Assembly (NCBI GenBank): GCA_030765065.1
Contig: CM060975.1
Location: 258,921,816-258,985,815 of the forward strand
DNA from: Deroplatys truncata
Taxonomy: Eukaryota; Arthropoda; Insecta; Mantodea; Mantidae
Length of the DNA stretch: 64,000 nucleotides
Direction of reading: 5' to 3'
Position numbers and translations under genes: made by a program. This document shows positions 45,570 through 58,280 of this stretch, in pieces (the stretch's first letter is position 1; the number at the start of each line of letters is the position of its first letter). The notes under the pieces were generated by a model that was not told the origin of the DNA, did not search any database, and was given only the letters and a program-made list of their open reading frames with translations.

Positions 45570-47080
45570 TCCTGAGGACTTCACCAGAACAAACAAAATG
45601 ACCTTCCAAATCTGCAGTAGCTACCACTGACTTAAGTTACCGTCCAATCTGATTCCAAATTCTCTCTGGAGAAGTTGCTGGAGGAATGTTGGCAGGTATT
45701 CCAGAGGCACCTCCACTGTTTCCAATATCCTGATGGGTAATAGGGTTGTCGAATTATGTGGTCGCAGAATTTTCATAAATTACCACCATTGGGGTGCGGG
45801 GCGAGCAAGAAACGACACTTGTCCTTGGATGGCGTCTCACACTACAATGAAGTATGGACCATTCCTTTGCCAGGACATCTGCGGACTATGATTCACCGTT
45901 CATATTTCTAGAGAAGTATGACAAAATGGATTACATTTGTGGAATTTATGGTTCCGATTACTTGAAAGTAACGGTTCCAAAATTGCAGTCTCAAACAAAT
46001 GAAATGGCGAATATGTTATGTATAGACATACAACGTAATAGGTAACAAAAAAGTAACCTTACTCGGATTCTTTCTGATCAGTTCATCGTTTTTCGGTCGC
46101 TGCCAACATACCTAAATACACGCAAGTTCTCTTGTGCGCTTGGCTTCATACGAGGCGATGAAAGAAATAATCATCACTACACTGATTTAATGAATCCTTT
46201 GGCTCTTAGAACTGTAGCAAATATCCTTATTGTGATCAGTATTTCATGTTATGAGAATGTTAAGTTGGACTATTTGGAGGGCTGATAAATTGGAATCTTA
46301 TTGCTCTGTCTATGTTTATCTACTACGGATTATTATTTTTCCCCATCTCTATAGATACGACCGTGATTCGGCCCTGAACAGTCACAAAATATTTGTTCGC
46401 CAATCGTCAAAAGTTCCAATGAACTCGCGAGTGTGACTAGGAAGCATTGTAAGGGTCGCTGAGAAAGAAATACTGCTCTATTATGCGCCTGGTGTGATAC
46501 TGGTGGAGAGGGTTATTTCACTGCCATGATCTACGGATAATGCACAACGACGCTTGTAGAGTGCTTTGCGCCGTGAAACAAATTCTCCTGGTAGTTTAAC
46601 TGGGTTGATCTTGGAGTGGACTGGACTGGTGTGGCGTTCCTCTGGTTCCCGCTGTTTCACGCAGTGTAAATAAACGGTCCCTTTTTCGAGGCCCTGATAA
46701 TCCCCCTAATGCTTCACGCCTGCGAGATCTGGGGCATGGCTTCAGACAGGTGGCTGTTATGGCTACAAACGCAGAATAGGGAACTTCAGTCCATCTATTC
46801 TGTCGGTATTTCATTCCCGTGAGACTACTCCACGAAGCCTCATCCTTTCCACACGTGGAAGATGAAATTAGGCACCGGGCCACAAAATTATACGACAGTT
46901 TGCCTCAACATCAGAGTGCCTTGGTTAGATCTCTTGGGGACTATACTCCCAGAACACGCCGCTTCAGGCGATATGGGGTTCCCTGCATGGTTTGCGGACA
47001 TACACTGTACCAAATAACACCGGAGCATATCCATCAACAGCTAAAGCTGAGGTTCATTCTTAATCCAGCCGAGAGCTGAT
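45570..47080 (+). mobile_element. LINE debris, RT and C-terminal parts
   Basis: The sequence at about 45603-45645 reads KSAVATTDLSYRPI, the RT YRPI block. The sequence at about 46720-46800 reads CEIWGMASDRWLLWLQ, and the frame at 46819-47079 continues with MRLLHEASSFPHVEDEIRHR and YTPRTRRFR, similar to the C-terminus of Jockey-type ORF2. Nothing recognisable lies between (45730-46600), so two fragments or one heavily decayed element are both possible. Confidence 0.55.
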
Positions 47081-47689
47081 TGGCTTCAAAATTCATTTCC
47101 TCGGCCAATAAAATTACAGCGTTTAAAACCACTTCCTTCTGGATGCAGAAGGGCAGACAGCCGTCAAGGAGCAATATGATACCTCAGTTTCTAATCTATC
47201 TATCCCAAAATAGAAAAGTCATCTTTAAACACCCATCCTAAAATAAAAACCCTGCGTTAAAACCCTACTAGGGTGAGCACGCAGCAAAATGCCTGTCGTC
47301 AGCAAGTCAGAATCAGTATAGTTTTGGCGATGTTGATAACTACAAGATTCATTTGCGGAGCTCAAATCAATGTATAAATGTAAAGTAGGCATTTTAATAA
47401 GATTTATATTTTTCATCTAGTAAGTTTTGTTTTATATGATATACCATTTCTATGAGATTTAATAAGAATGGGAGGCACCCCCTAGTAGTTCACTGAAAGT
47501 TCAATACACACATTTTATTTCGCATTCTATTATCTACATTCAAGTTATGGCATGTTGAGAAAATAAGTTACCAACAGGAAATAGAGTCGGGTTGTAAAAT
47601 TAAACCTTCTCTATGTCTAGCAAATGAAATAAAATGGAATTGGGTTAAGGAGGCATATATACTTAAATTAGGAAGAAAGGAAAGATAAA

Positions 47690-48130
47690 AAATGGCATGG
47701 TTTAGACTGGGGAGCACAGAAAATGACTGACGATTCTGGCAGGAGAATCTGCCCATTCTGTGATTTGGATGAGGACTGGGTACATATTTTGGCGGAATGC
47801 GCTCAGTGGGAGAACCAGCGAACAATTAAATTCAAAGAAAAATTCTTAAGTCCGTCAAGAAAGAGATTGGCATGTTGGGAGCTACTGCTGACAGAGAAAC
47901 TGGCAAAAAATGAGCAATTTCTTGGCTAAAGTGCGAGAAGCTAGGTCAAATTTGTTCAGTTAGTCAAAGGTAATTTATCTCTATTTTCCTTTTTCTTGTG
48001 TATTTTTGTTTTGTTTCTTTTTCTGTTGTTTATTTTGTCACCATACCTTGTGTCGTAAATATGCATGTACGGTCAATGACCCATGTACTAAGTACTTGTG
48101 TAATAACTTCAATAATTTGAAATTAAAAAG
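47690..48130 (+). mobile_element. LINE 3' end with C-terminal zinc knuckle
   Basis: The frame at 47723-47929 contains ICPFCDLDEDWVHILAEC, a C-x2-C-x7-H-x4-C knuckle as at the C-terminus of R1/I-type ORF2. It is followed by about 45 more codons, a short 3' region and an A-rich end (AAATTAAAAAGAATTAG). Confidence 0.7.
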
Positions 48131-48139
48131 AATTAGTAG

Positions 48140-48490
48140 AGTTTTCTAAAAATCATTCCCTTTTCCCTTCGGAAGACACGAACCTAAATTCCAAACTTGG
48201 CATTTAGAGCACTTTGCTTCTTTCAACGGTAATCAAAAAACTACTAATGAAATCTGAATAGTTTAGGGTCGAATTATAAAATGTTTCGCCTATTATAACA
48301 GGCGTATGTCTTTCTTCATCCAGATACCTCATACTATTCATTAAAACCCTAATTTTTCATACTAATGATATTTTAATTAAAATCGAGAGACTTTTAAGAC
48401 GCAATAAAACACTTTTCCATGTAAACCGTTGTTAGGGTTGGGAAGAGTTTCCGGAGAATATTTCTTCGCCTTGTGTCCTTCAAGGATACG
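48140..48490 (+). repeat. AGTAA-family, old fragments
   Basis: Blocks CGGAAGACACGAACCTAAAT (about 48170) and GATATTTTAATTAAAATCGA..TTCCATGTAAAC (about 48367-48430) match the family but occur in the reverse of the usual order, so two fragments are present. Confidence 0.45.
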
Positions 48491-49244
48491 CGCGCACACA
48501 TCTTCATAAATATATTTTTTATAAGTCTTCTAAACGCGTAATCTGTTATCTGACACAATGCATTATTGTGTTTAAAAAGTAGACTACAAAATGTAGAACG
48601 GGAACATTGCGCGAAGGCGACGTGTTTCCAGATCTTGCAAACTGCGAGTTATTCAAATGAAAGTGCAAAGCTTTGGAAGAAGGGAGTCAAGAACTTGTTT
48701 TTCTCACTTAATCTCGCCTCTCGTTGGAATATAGCGTTGCGCACAGAGCAATAAATCTGTAGAGATTTAACTTGCATTGAAGTTGTGAAATTTGATAATA
48801 CCATATATATGGAAACCAAGAACAGAATATTGAACCTGCCAGTTATCTTTCCTGCCGCTGGGCTCTAGTCTAGTGGAGCGGGGAACCAGCAGAGCCTGGA
48901 GGTGTATTCATTTGTAGAGCATGCGCAGACAACTAGCTCTCATTATCGTATCGTATCCACCTTCCTCCATTCATGAATGCCATCTTACAAACTTGTTCAT
49001 TCTTCAGGGATTACTACTGCTTGGCCGTGAGAATTGCAAGCGCCTTAAATTGGTTAACTAAGGCTTGCCTCGTTCTCGCTTGGTGCCGTTTCGAAAATCT
49101 TCCCGAAGGAAAATATTTAATCAGGAAACATCATTAAGTGTAGAAAGTAACCAGATTATCATATCAAAGAACTATGCTGCGGCTGCTTCTAAGAAAAAAC
49201 TAAAATAATATTGAGAACCTAAAATTAAAGCAGGAGTTACAATT

Positions 49245-49840
49245 TTACTTTTTCTACCACATACAGTAAAAGAAGTATTGTATTCGATACCGAGGTTTCA
49301 ACGGATGTACAGTTTTGAGACTTCTTGAATAAATAAATAAATATAAAAAAGCAGTTTTAAAAAAAATGTGTGTGTGTCCGTGAACAGCATAATTCAAAAA
49401 CGAAAAGCCGGTTAAATATCAAACTTGGTATTTAAGTTTAGGGTCCTCCAAGGATGCGACAAGAAGGTTTTCAAGAAAATCCTCCCACCCCAAACTACCT
49501 TTCACATGGAAAACTTTTCGAAATTTTTGATTTTCTCAAAAATGTCTAATGTTTTTTATTAAAATACCACATGTTTAAGATATTTTCATGACAAATGAAA
49601 TATGTATCTTGAATTTTCTGGGAATATCCTCTGAATCCTCTAATTCTGATTGCTTTTCTTAACTGGTAAACTGTAACAAAATCTTACTACACAAAAAATG
49701 TAGACCTCGTTAAAGCACACAATTTATCAAATAAATGTTTTTTGTGTGAAGTTAATCAGTTTCGAGATATTGCTTGTTCTTGGTTTCAGTTTTCAAATAA
49801 TTATACTTTTTTCAAATGGGAATTCGTTATTCGCCTCTCA

Positions 49841-49875
<35 letters not shown>

Positions 49876-50103
49876 GTGATGCAAAGCAATTACGTAGTGA
49901 CCCGCTCATAAAAGATTTGATATCGCTTAAGCCTACTGTATTCTCCTAACTCCTATGTATTTACAATAAAACATGTAATAAAGCCTTTTCTACAAATGTT
50001 TGTCTTGATTAATATCTACATAAAAGAATCCTAAGCTTTTGTAACAATGGTTTGTTGAAGAATATGTAGAGAAAAAGAAAATACCGTAAATGTAACACAT
50101 AAG
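49245..50103 (-). repeat. AGTAA-family copy V, old, full length
   Basis: About 859 bp from TTACTTTTTCTACCACATAC to the inverted 5' end (AAATGTAACACATAAG). The usual microsatellite (about 49365-49380) is short. A separate (CT)n run is present at 49846-49872. Confidence 0.75.
49846..49872 (+). repeat. CT microsatellite
   Basis: Thirteen CT units, interrupting the 5' third of copy V. Confidence 0.95.
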
Positions 50104-50109
50104 TTTTTT

Positions 50110-50880
50110 TTTTAACTTTATCGGTTACTTTACAAAAGCAATGGGTACGAAAATTACACTTAGATATTTCAACGAAAACACAGTTTTTGAGATCCACTAA
50201 CTCTAAAGCCGTATTGTATGTCTGGTAACAGCATAACTGAAAAAGAAGAAAGAAAAGTCTTGGCTACGAGATTGATATTTAAATCAAGCACCTTCTTAGT
50301 ATGCAATTTAAAAAACATTCAAGGGGTTGACCCCATTCTCAAAACAACCGTTAACTTGATGAAATGTCTGTAACTATTTGTTATCTCAAAAACTATCCTT
50401 TTAACAATGTTTATACAAATATAGCAACGCCCACTTCTGTAGTTGGGGATACCTTGTTTGCCTCACGTTGAAGTGGTCGCTAGATCAAATCTCGGTTGGT
50501 GTGAGTTACCTGGTTAAATACTTTTTTTCCCCTCACAGGGATTCCCCTTATCTTTAGAACGTGATTGTCGGGTAGCTCTAAGCTCTATGGTGCCCCTTGG
50601 GCTCATTTGAGCATATTTTTACGGGATCCATTCTCCTTACCAAGGACCTACCTGGTTAAAGGGAGCAAAGCTCTCAAGGAAAAAAGAAATACAGTAAGTT
50701 AGAAATGTTCATGAGACGAATAAAACTGAATTTTCTCTACATATCCTGTGAAGTCTTCATCTATTGAAGTTTGTATCACTGAGAAACTAGGAGACCGACA
50801 AAAACTTATTGCAGGAAAACAGAAGTTTTGATAAAAGTGTAGTTCATGTAAAACAAAAGTTGTCCTACTAATGTTTAAAG
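50110..50880 (-). repeat. AGTAA-family copy W, old, split by a SINE
   Basis: Diverged family blocks before 50440 (GTAACAGCATAACTGAAAAA, TTTTTGAGATCCACTAA) and after 50693 (GAATTTTCTCTACATATCCT). It lies head to tail with copy V on the minus strand. Confidence 0.5.
50443..50692 (+). mobile_element. tRNA-derived SINE (family X), copy 2
   Basis: Head with TTTGCCTCACGTTGAAGTGG and B-box-like TAGATCAAATCTCGG. The body has TTTTTTTCCCCTC and GGGCTCATTTGAGCA, and the tail is AAGGAAAAAAGAAA. Interrupts AGTAA copy W. Confidence 0.65.
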
Positions 50881-51106
50881 AATACATTGTTTCTCCTTTA
50901 AACTGCCCTACATTTTAACAAGCACTCAATAGTTCACAGAAACATATCCTACAGAGTTAATACCCAAATTATTCACGACCTATATGTTGGATCAAGACCT
51001 AATAACGATCTTTTGACGTCATATTCTGCATCATTTGCCCCTTTATGCCAACGGAAATAGCGCAGTTCCAGTAGTAAATTGGTTTGGTCTGCAACTTCTA
51101 AGTACA

Positions 51107-51133
51107 CACACACACACGCGCGCGCGCGCGCGT
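51107..51133 (+). repeat. CA/CG alternating tract
   Basis: (CA)n passing directly into (CG)n, a potential Z-DNA former. Confidence 0.9.
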
Positions 51134-51359
51134 AGGAAGGAAAGGGAGAGGGATGCGTTCGCTTGAGTCGAACGCAGTGCTTTATGTAGTCTAAATCAGG
51201 GTTTGCCAAACTACGGAATCGAACCCGTTTGCTTATGTTTAGCCCGCTTACAAACTTAAAAAATGTAGATAAAAAGAAACATTACGCCTGTATTAGATTA
51301 ATTTATTCACAAATTTCGAACGATTAAACAAAATTAAGTGCCCAGATTTTTAATTTGTA

Positions 51360-52260
51360 CGAGGGCGGTTTGATAAGTCAGTGACTTCTTAAAGAAAATA
51401 AGACTTTTTCCAAAAAATCAATTTTATTTCTCAATATAGTCTCCTTTCAATTCAAGATACGTTGTCAAACGTTTGTCCAATTTTTTTAACTCTTCCAAAA
51501 AATATGATTTTTCGAAATCTGCAAAGTATGAGGTTGTTTCTGCCATGATGTGTTCACTGGACGTGAATTTCTTCCCAGCGAGCCAATTTTAGAGGTTTGC
51601 GAAAAGGAAGAAGTCTCTCGGAGCCAAATCTGGAGAATATGGTGTGTGAGGTAGCAGTTCGTAGCCCAATTCCACAAATGTTGCGATGGGAACGACAGAC
51701 TTGCGTGCAGGTGCATTATCCTGGTGAAAGAGAACCTTTCTCATACCCAAAAATTCGTGCAGAATGTTATACATCCGTTCACTCGAGAAGTTTACGGTCT
51801 TGGGTATCTCACGGATTTTCACTCGGCGGTCTTCCAACCAATATGTGAACTTTGTTCACCTTCACCATTTCTTCTGTTGTGACCTCAACCAGCCGTCCTG
51901 TGCGCACTGCATCTCTTGTGCTCGAATAGCCACATCGAAATTCTGCAAACCACTTGTGAACCATGGCATGTGATGGAGCAGAGTCCCCATAATACTTGTT
52001 CAGCTTTTTTTCCGTTTCCTTCACCGTCTTACCACGCAAAAAGTAGGGCTTTATCAGAACACGAAATTCACTTTTCTCCATTTTCTACGAAGCAACACAC
52101 ATCTGCTTATTTTAGACGCTCTCAACAATGTTCTAAGAAACAAATACGACAAATTTCTGCGATTATACCAAGAATAGATGTAAGACTTGGGTGCAAACAA
52201 GAAACCTGTGATTAGAACGCTATCTCTCGTCAAAGTCATGGACTTATCAATGCGCCCTCG
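51360..52260 (-). mobile_element. Mariner of a second subfamily, internally deleted
   Basis: Inverted ends CGAGGGCGGTTTGATAAGTC and CGAGGGCGCATTGATAAGTC, flanked by TA at 51358-51359 and 52261-52262. At 901 bp it lacks about 380 bp of the gene. End sequences and protein differ from the mariners at 12768 and 42893, so at least two mariner subfamilies have invaded this genome. Confidence 0.92.
51424..52081 (-). pseudogene. Mariner transposase, deleted and frameshifted
   Basis: Starts at ATG 52081 (MEKSEFRVLIKPYFLRGKTV) with an intact N-terminal helix-turn-helix region. The frame shifts near 51838. HEFLGMRKVLFHQDNAPARK joins the second helix-turn-helix directly to the second catalytic Asp, so the first catalytic Asp segment is deleted. 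YSPDLAPRDFFLFANL holds the third Asp with normal spacing. One stop follows FANL, then the sequence is open to GDYIEK-stop at 51424. Confidence 0.9.
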
Positions 52261-52262
52261 TA

Positions 52263-53272
52263 TATTCTGTAATGACCTCTGAAGGACAAACACAAGGAAG
52301 TTAATTAGGATGATTTTTACAACCGTCTGCGGATGACACATCTCATTTGAAAGACTGCACAAGGACTCATATCAGCGTTCGCATCAAGTTTATCTGTGAA
52401 AAGACATTAATTACATCAATTTAATACGTTAAGTATAGATTGTAGTTCAATAAAATACTGTGTTTGAAGACCAATGCGTTTAGGTGCCTTGTGCCTGTGA
52501 GTTTATGGTTCCTATCTTAAACTTATGTGGCTTCGCCCTCGATTCATTCTCTGATGGTTGATGTGCCCTCCATTATGAAAAGTTTGGCACCCCTGGTCTA
52601 AATGATGGGCAGAGAAATAAATATATAACTGTCAAACTAAACTTCATTGGTGGAAATAGTGTTCGGAAATTAATGCTGCGGGTTAACTATGGGGGACATC
52701 TTAAAAATAGTTAAATCGTGTAACAGAATGATGCATATACTTTTCAACCCCTGAGTCTATATATTTATACTTCTAAGATTGAAATATACTGGGTGGAAGG
52801 CGTATAGATGCCAGCCTTTCAATCGAAGTGAGATGTCCTTGTGTATATTGTAAAAGTTTATGAGCACTTTTCCTCTGTGTTTAATAGATTTAAAAAGGAA
52901 GAAGAAGGGAGAGATGCGTTAGCAACCACGAGTTTTCTGGCATGTGCAGTTCGCTTTCGCTTTTGAGGGGCAAGGTCCCTAAAGTAAAATGCGCACAGAT
53001 TATGCAGCCAGCCTGAATGTGTTACTGCATCACAGGAATGATATTAACCCTTGGTAGTGGTATTTTATTCCCAAGACGGTTCTTTCATGTATTTGCTACG
53101 AAGGTTTTAATATTTAATGAAATCAGCTTAAAGCGAAACACACTTGTTTTAGCTTCCAACGGAAGAACGAAAGAAAATGTTTAACATTTTCTTATTCGCA
53201 TAGAATCCAAATTGTAATACAGGAAATAGAAAGTTCAGCTGGTTACCGAAGCCAGCATCGAATGAATACAAA
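52263..53272. other. Unassigned stretch
   Basis: No gene or repeat recognised. Confidence 0.4.
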
Positions 53273-53445
53273 TCTTGCATGTTACATTCACATGACTTTC
53301 TGTACCCATTCTTCAACGAAGTATTATTACAAAAGTTTATTCTTTTATCTACTTCCTGTCAATTAAGATAAACATTTGCAGAAATTGTCTTATTGCAAAT
53401 TTCCTTGTAGCACAGTAGGCTTTAAGCGATGGTGAAGTCTTTTAA

Positions 53446-53629
53446 GAGACCCCGAGTTCGAATCTCGGTTAGGGTGAGTTATTCGGATAAGCGTTTTTTT
53501 CCCCTGGTTTTCCCTTGTTCCTCAAAAGATTTATGTCTAGGAGTAACTTTAAGCTCCACCCACTCCATTCATTCATCGTCCGACTGACCTAACAGGTTAA
53601 GAAACGCTAACCAAAAAAGAAAAAAAAAA
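53446..53629 (+). mobile_element. tRNA-derived SINE (family X), copy 3, 5' truncated
   Basis: Starts at the B-box-like GAGTTCGAATCTCGG, body TTTTTTTCCCCTGG, A-rich tail. Candidate duplications TCTTTTAA (53438-53445) and TCTCTTAA (53630-53637) differ at one base. Confidence 0.65.
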
Positions 53630-53920
53630 TCTCTTAATGCCGGGTCCCTGTCTGATGCTTTAAAATTCAATTCTCTTTGCATGACCAAACAGATTTTGCT
53701 CTTGAGGAAATTTGATAATTAAAACCAGTAACAAAGAATATCTCTGAAATGATTAACGCTACAAAACATTTTGACATAAATTGTATGCTTCAACAAGCCT
53801 TACATTTTTATGGAGTAAGGTTTTGTCTATTTCTTACGGCTTACCAATTATGCAAAAGTGCTTTAGAATGAAGAGAACTTCAGAGGTATTCCCAGAAAAT
53901 TCAAGATATACATTTTATTT

Positions 53921-54072
53921 TTACTTTCTCTACTACGTATAGTAAGTAGGGGAAGTATTGCATTCCACCCAAAAATTCGATACCGAGATTTCACCGGAAA
54001 TACATGTTTTGAGAAACCCCTGAATCCAAAAAAAGCATTTTTGGAAACATGTCCGTGTGTGTGTGTCTCTCT

Positions 54073-54109
<37 letters not shown>

Positions 54110-54788
54110 CAGCATAACTCAAAAACGAACAGTCGGATAAGCACCAAACTTGGTATTTAGGTTCAGTATCTTCCAGAGATGCGACACGAAGGTTTTCAAG
54201 AAAATCCCCCCACCCCAGACTACCCTTTATATGGAACATTTTTCGAAAATTTTAATTTTCTCAAAAATGGCTCTAACGATTTTGATGAAAATATCATATG
54301 TTTAAGATAATGTCATGAGAAATGAAATGTATATCACGAATTTTCTGGGAATGTATTCTTCATTGTGAACGACTTTTGCATAACTGGTAAACCATAAGAG
54401 ATAGACAAAATTTTACTACACAAAAAATGTAGATCGCGTTAAAATACACAACTTATGTCATATACATTTCTTTTGTTGAGTGAACCGTTTTCGAGATATT
54501 GCTTGTTATTTCCTTAAATTTTCCAAAACTTATACTTCTTCTCAAATTCGTTATTCATTTTTTTATGTCCTGGACATGCAAAGAGAATGGAATGCGCCAC
54601 ATAGCAACCAGCGTTAAAATATTTGTCTATCGCTTAAAACCTACCATATTTCGTTTGCATCTACAAGAAAATTACCAATAAGATTGACATCTCGATATGT
54701 CGATTAACATGAAGCATATGGAGAATAGGCGTTTGTAAAATTAGATTGTACAAGAGTAGAGAAAGTCATGTGAGTGTAACACATCAGA
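53921..54788 (-). repeat. AGTAA-family copy Q, full length, nested in R
   Basis: A complete young copy (868 bp) inside the T run of CATTTTATTT in copy R. GT microsatellite at 54053-54108, interrupted by TCTCTCTCTC. Confidence 0.88.
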
Positions 54789-55006
54789 TTTTTCATAAAG
54801 ATATCTTAAATGTATGCTAATTCGTTAAGAGCCATTTCTGATAAAGTAAAAATTTTCCATTTCAAGGGTACTTTGCGGTTGGGAGATTTTGTTGAAAATC
54901 TTTGTGTTGCATCCTTGGAAGATGTTGAACTTAAATACCAAGTTTGGTATTTGGTATTTAGCTGACTTTTCATTTTTTATCTAGGCTGTTTACAGACACA
55001 TACACG

Positions 55007-55047
<41 letters not shown>

Positions 55048-55419
55048 TTTCTAAAACTATTGTTTTTTATTCAGGGTGTATCAAAACGTGTATTTCCGGT
55101 GAAATATGGGTGTCGAATTTTTTGGTGGAATGCAATACTTACTATAGGTAGTAGAGAAAGTAAAAGACAAAAAATTGCGCAGTTTTATTTAATTATCTGA
55201 GCGACATAAAATAAATTATTTTACTTACATTTTTAATAAAAATGTTAAGAACTAACGTATGTTACTTAAACCTTCAATGAAAGTTAGTTAGAGGGCAGGG
55301 AAAATGACTTTCAGAATTGGTAACACTGTTTATAGCGCATGATACCATAACGGTCTTAAGCGTGATTCAAGCCGATGTTGCAACGTCATAATTCCAGCTT
55401 AATTACCTGTTTAAAATAT

Positions 55420-56302
55420 TCTGATGTGATACATTCACATGAATTTCTCTACTCTCTATCGTTTATTAGTGGGTATACAAATTATTCTTACTAAGGCCTA
55501 TTTTTCTATCTACTACATTTTAATCCAAATAAACCTCTGCAGAAATAGCTACGTTACATATTACGTTATAGATACAAACGCAACAGCGATAGTCATAGTT
55601 TAAGAATTAGACGTTATATACGCTGGCATTAAAATTCCTTACTGTTTCCATGCAATCGCGAGAAAAAACTGAATGTTGACAGAACTTAAAGAGAACCACC
55701 AAGTATTGAATAATTCGAACTATTAATATATCAGAAATGGTTTATGCCACAAAAAACTACTTTGAAATAAATTGTGTGTTTTAAAGAGATCTACATTTTT
55801 TATGTAGTTGATTTTCGTATCGCTTAACGTTTACCAGTTACACAAGACTAAAGAAAATTTCTTCCGAATGAAGAGCACTTCACAGGCTATTCCCAGAAAA
55901 TTCAAGATATGCATTTTATTTGGCATGTAAACATGTTTCATATATGGTATTTTAATTAAAACCGCTAGAGCCATTTTTAAAAAAAATAAAAATATTCGGA
56001 AAATATTGCATGTAAAGGGCAATTGGGGGTGGTGTATTTTGTTGAAAATCTTCGTGGTGCATCTTTGGAAGATACTGAACCTAAATACCAAGGTTGGTAT
56101 TTTTCCGACTTTTAGTTTTTGAGTTAAGCTGTTCTCTCTCTCCCCCTCTCCCCCTTTTCTCTCTCACTCTCACGTATTTCTAAAATGCTTTTATTTGGAT
56201 TCAGGCGGCCTTAAACATGATTTCTGGTCACATCTAGGTATCGAATTTTTGGGTGGAATGCAATACCTTTTCTACCTACTATGTACGTGGTAGAAAAAGT
56301 AA
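55420..56302 (+). repeat. AGTAA-family copy S, old, full length
   Basis: 883 bp from TCTGATGTGATACATTCACA to GTGGTAGAAAAAGTAA. The microsatellite position (56131-56173) is a CT-rich tract instead of CA. Confidence 0.82.
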
Positions 56303-56421
56303 AAAATACTAAGTTGTGGCAAAATAAAGGTACTTACGAAGAAAAATATATTAAAAAGGTAGATCAACTACTACTTTCTTATTCCTATGTGTGAATTATA
56401 ATTAGGAAACGGGCTTTAAGG

Positions 56422-57412
56422 TGATGCAGTAATTTGTATCACAAATTACTTAAATGTAAATAATGATTGTAATATGAATATGCATTTTTATGTGACATTG
56501 ATTTGAGATGTTTGTTGATTGTAATTATTGTTGGGAAGTAAGTTTATACTGCCTTACTGAAACTGACAATAATAGCGTGCAATAATGCAGCGAGGGGGTG
56601 AGCTGTTTATCATTATTGGAAACGAGGAAGTTACGTAATGTTGGCGCGTTTAGAATCTTCTGGAACATTTCCCTAGAGCATATGTATTCATAATTTTCAT
56701 TGGATATAAAAATAGACGCTAATGTTGGCGCGTTTTATTAGCCAATAGCAGTTCAGTTATAATCTTTAGGCATATCTGGATGAAAGTCTATAAAAGGTAG
56801 GTTAGAGGTAAAGTCCTTCATTCGGGCAGTTCATCAAAATTCTTTGTATACTACACGTCGCATTCCCGTCAGTTCGTCGAAAATATTTTGTATGATACAC
56901 GTCGCCTTCAGTCCAGCAGAAATATTACGTCAGCTATAGATTCACAAGTTACGCGTAGCAGAATTATGAAAAATCTAAAGTGTTGTAAAGTTAATTATAC
57001 AAAAGGTTGAAGTACGTGGATTAAAAGTGATCAGTAAGAAGTTATTATAACAGTTTCAGTTTGGCGAGTGTCAAGATCAATATGTAAATGTGATAGTTAA
57101 CGTGTTCGACAATAAAAGTGTAAAACAAATTTCTTTCATCAGTGTTATCTTTGGATAAAAGATTCCTTTCCGTTTACACAACCTGTATAAAGAGAAGTGC
57201 TCGACCCAAGAAAAAGATAATAGCTAGCCGGAGGAAAGAGAACCAAATTTAAATAAAATAACAGTAGCATTCTTTCAAACGAACATTAATATTGCCGCAA
57301 ATTGCTAACACCAGATGGAGCTAACAAGCCTAACAAATGAATCACATCACAAGATGGCTTCAACGCGTGAAGTAAACACAAATACACAAACTTTATAAGT
57401 AATACTCTCACA
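56422..57412 (+). mobile_element. Solo LTR (Ty3/Gypsy-like), copy 2
   Basis: 991 bp, starts TGATGCAG and ends TCTCACA, with perfect 4 bp duplications AAGG at 56418-56421 and 57413-57416. It contains a TATA box (CTATAAAAG, 56788-56796) and a polyadenylation signal (AATAAA, 57111-57116) in the order expected of an LTR. It is inverted relative to the copy at 39161-40205. No internal region is present, consistent with recombination between LTRs long ago. Confidence 0.82.
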
Positions 57413-57416
57413 AAGG

Positions 57417-58280
57417 ACCAAAATGCAAGTTTTCATTTGTCTCTGTGCATGGAACCACCTCCAAAGTAGATGACCACTCAGTCCCTTCCACGTAGGATAA
57501 TCATACTAGTTTCCGGCGTTTTCGTCCTGAGCTGTTGGCTCAGAATTTCTTTTGTATTTTCAACTTAAGTTTAAAGTGAAGGAAAGGAGTAATATCCTCG
57601 ATGAAAAGAAAGGCTTCGTTAATTATGATAGCAATAGCATCCTGTCTAGACGTGCAAGTCAGGTTTTTATTTCTAAAGTAAGAAACTGAGGAAAAACACT
57701 GCAATAAGTACGTTTACTGACTTGACCCTGCCTCATGTTTGTGTCCTGTTCGCCTTTTGGCTCCTCATTTCTTCATGCTGCAGTCTGAAGTTCCTTAACA
57801 TTGCCAGTTCATTGCATAACCAGTAGGTCGTTTACACAAACAAGGGGTTCACTTTGTGCAGTCTGTGATCTGAAGATGGAAAGAATAATACGTTCGTTAG
57901 TGCACAGCTAAACAGGAATATATAAATGGCTAAGAGAGTAATACATTTATGGTTTAAAACATAACGGTCCCTCTTATTTCGTTCCTCTAACGCATTTTAG
58001 TGTGGAAAGTAAACTCACATGCATTCTAAAATGAGTTGTAGTTTTATATTTTTGGAACTAAAGTCAAACTGTCGTACCGAATATGGAGGGTGTCACATAA
58101 CCTGTGGAATATTCCAATTACAAGCATATTCTACTGCATCTAAATCCACTTTTATATTATAATTTTGTTCAAAGTCTACTATTCGGAGCAGTTAGAAGTT
58201 ATACAAGCCAATTGCTATTGTACCTACAAATATATTGGGCAACGTTTATGAAAGTGTTATAGTTCATCATTTAAGAGAAT
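57417..58280. other. Unassigned stretch
   Basis: No gene or repeat recognised; the end nearest 58280 may be decayed LINE. Confidence 0.35.

Larger units (their letters stand above)
53273..55163 (+). repeat. AGTAA-family copy R, old, split by a SINE and by copy Q
   Basis: Family sequence at 53273-53445, 53638-53920 and 54789-55163, from a diverged 5' end to GTAGTAGAGAAAGTAA. The CA/CG microsatellite at about 55003-55045 is in the usual place. The two insertions show it is older than SINE X copy 3 and than copy Q. Confidence 0.8.

Noticed and set aside
51105-51133. CA/CG tract as a functional Z-DNA element
   Set aside because: Such tracts are common in this window inside repeats, and no promoter or gene is near.
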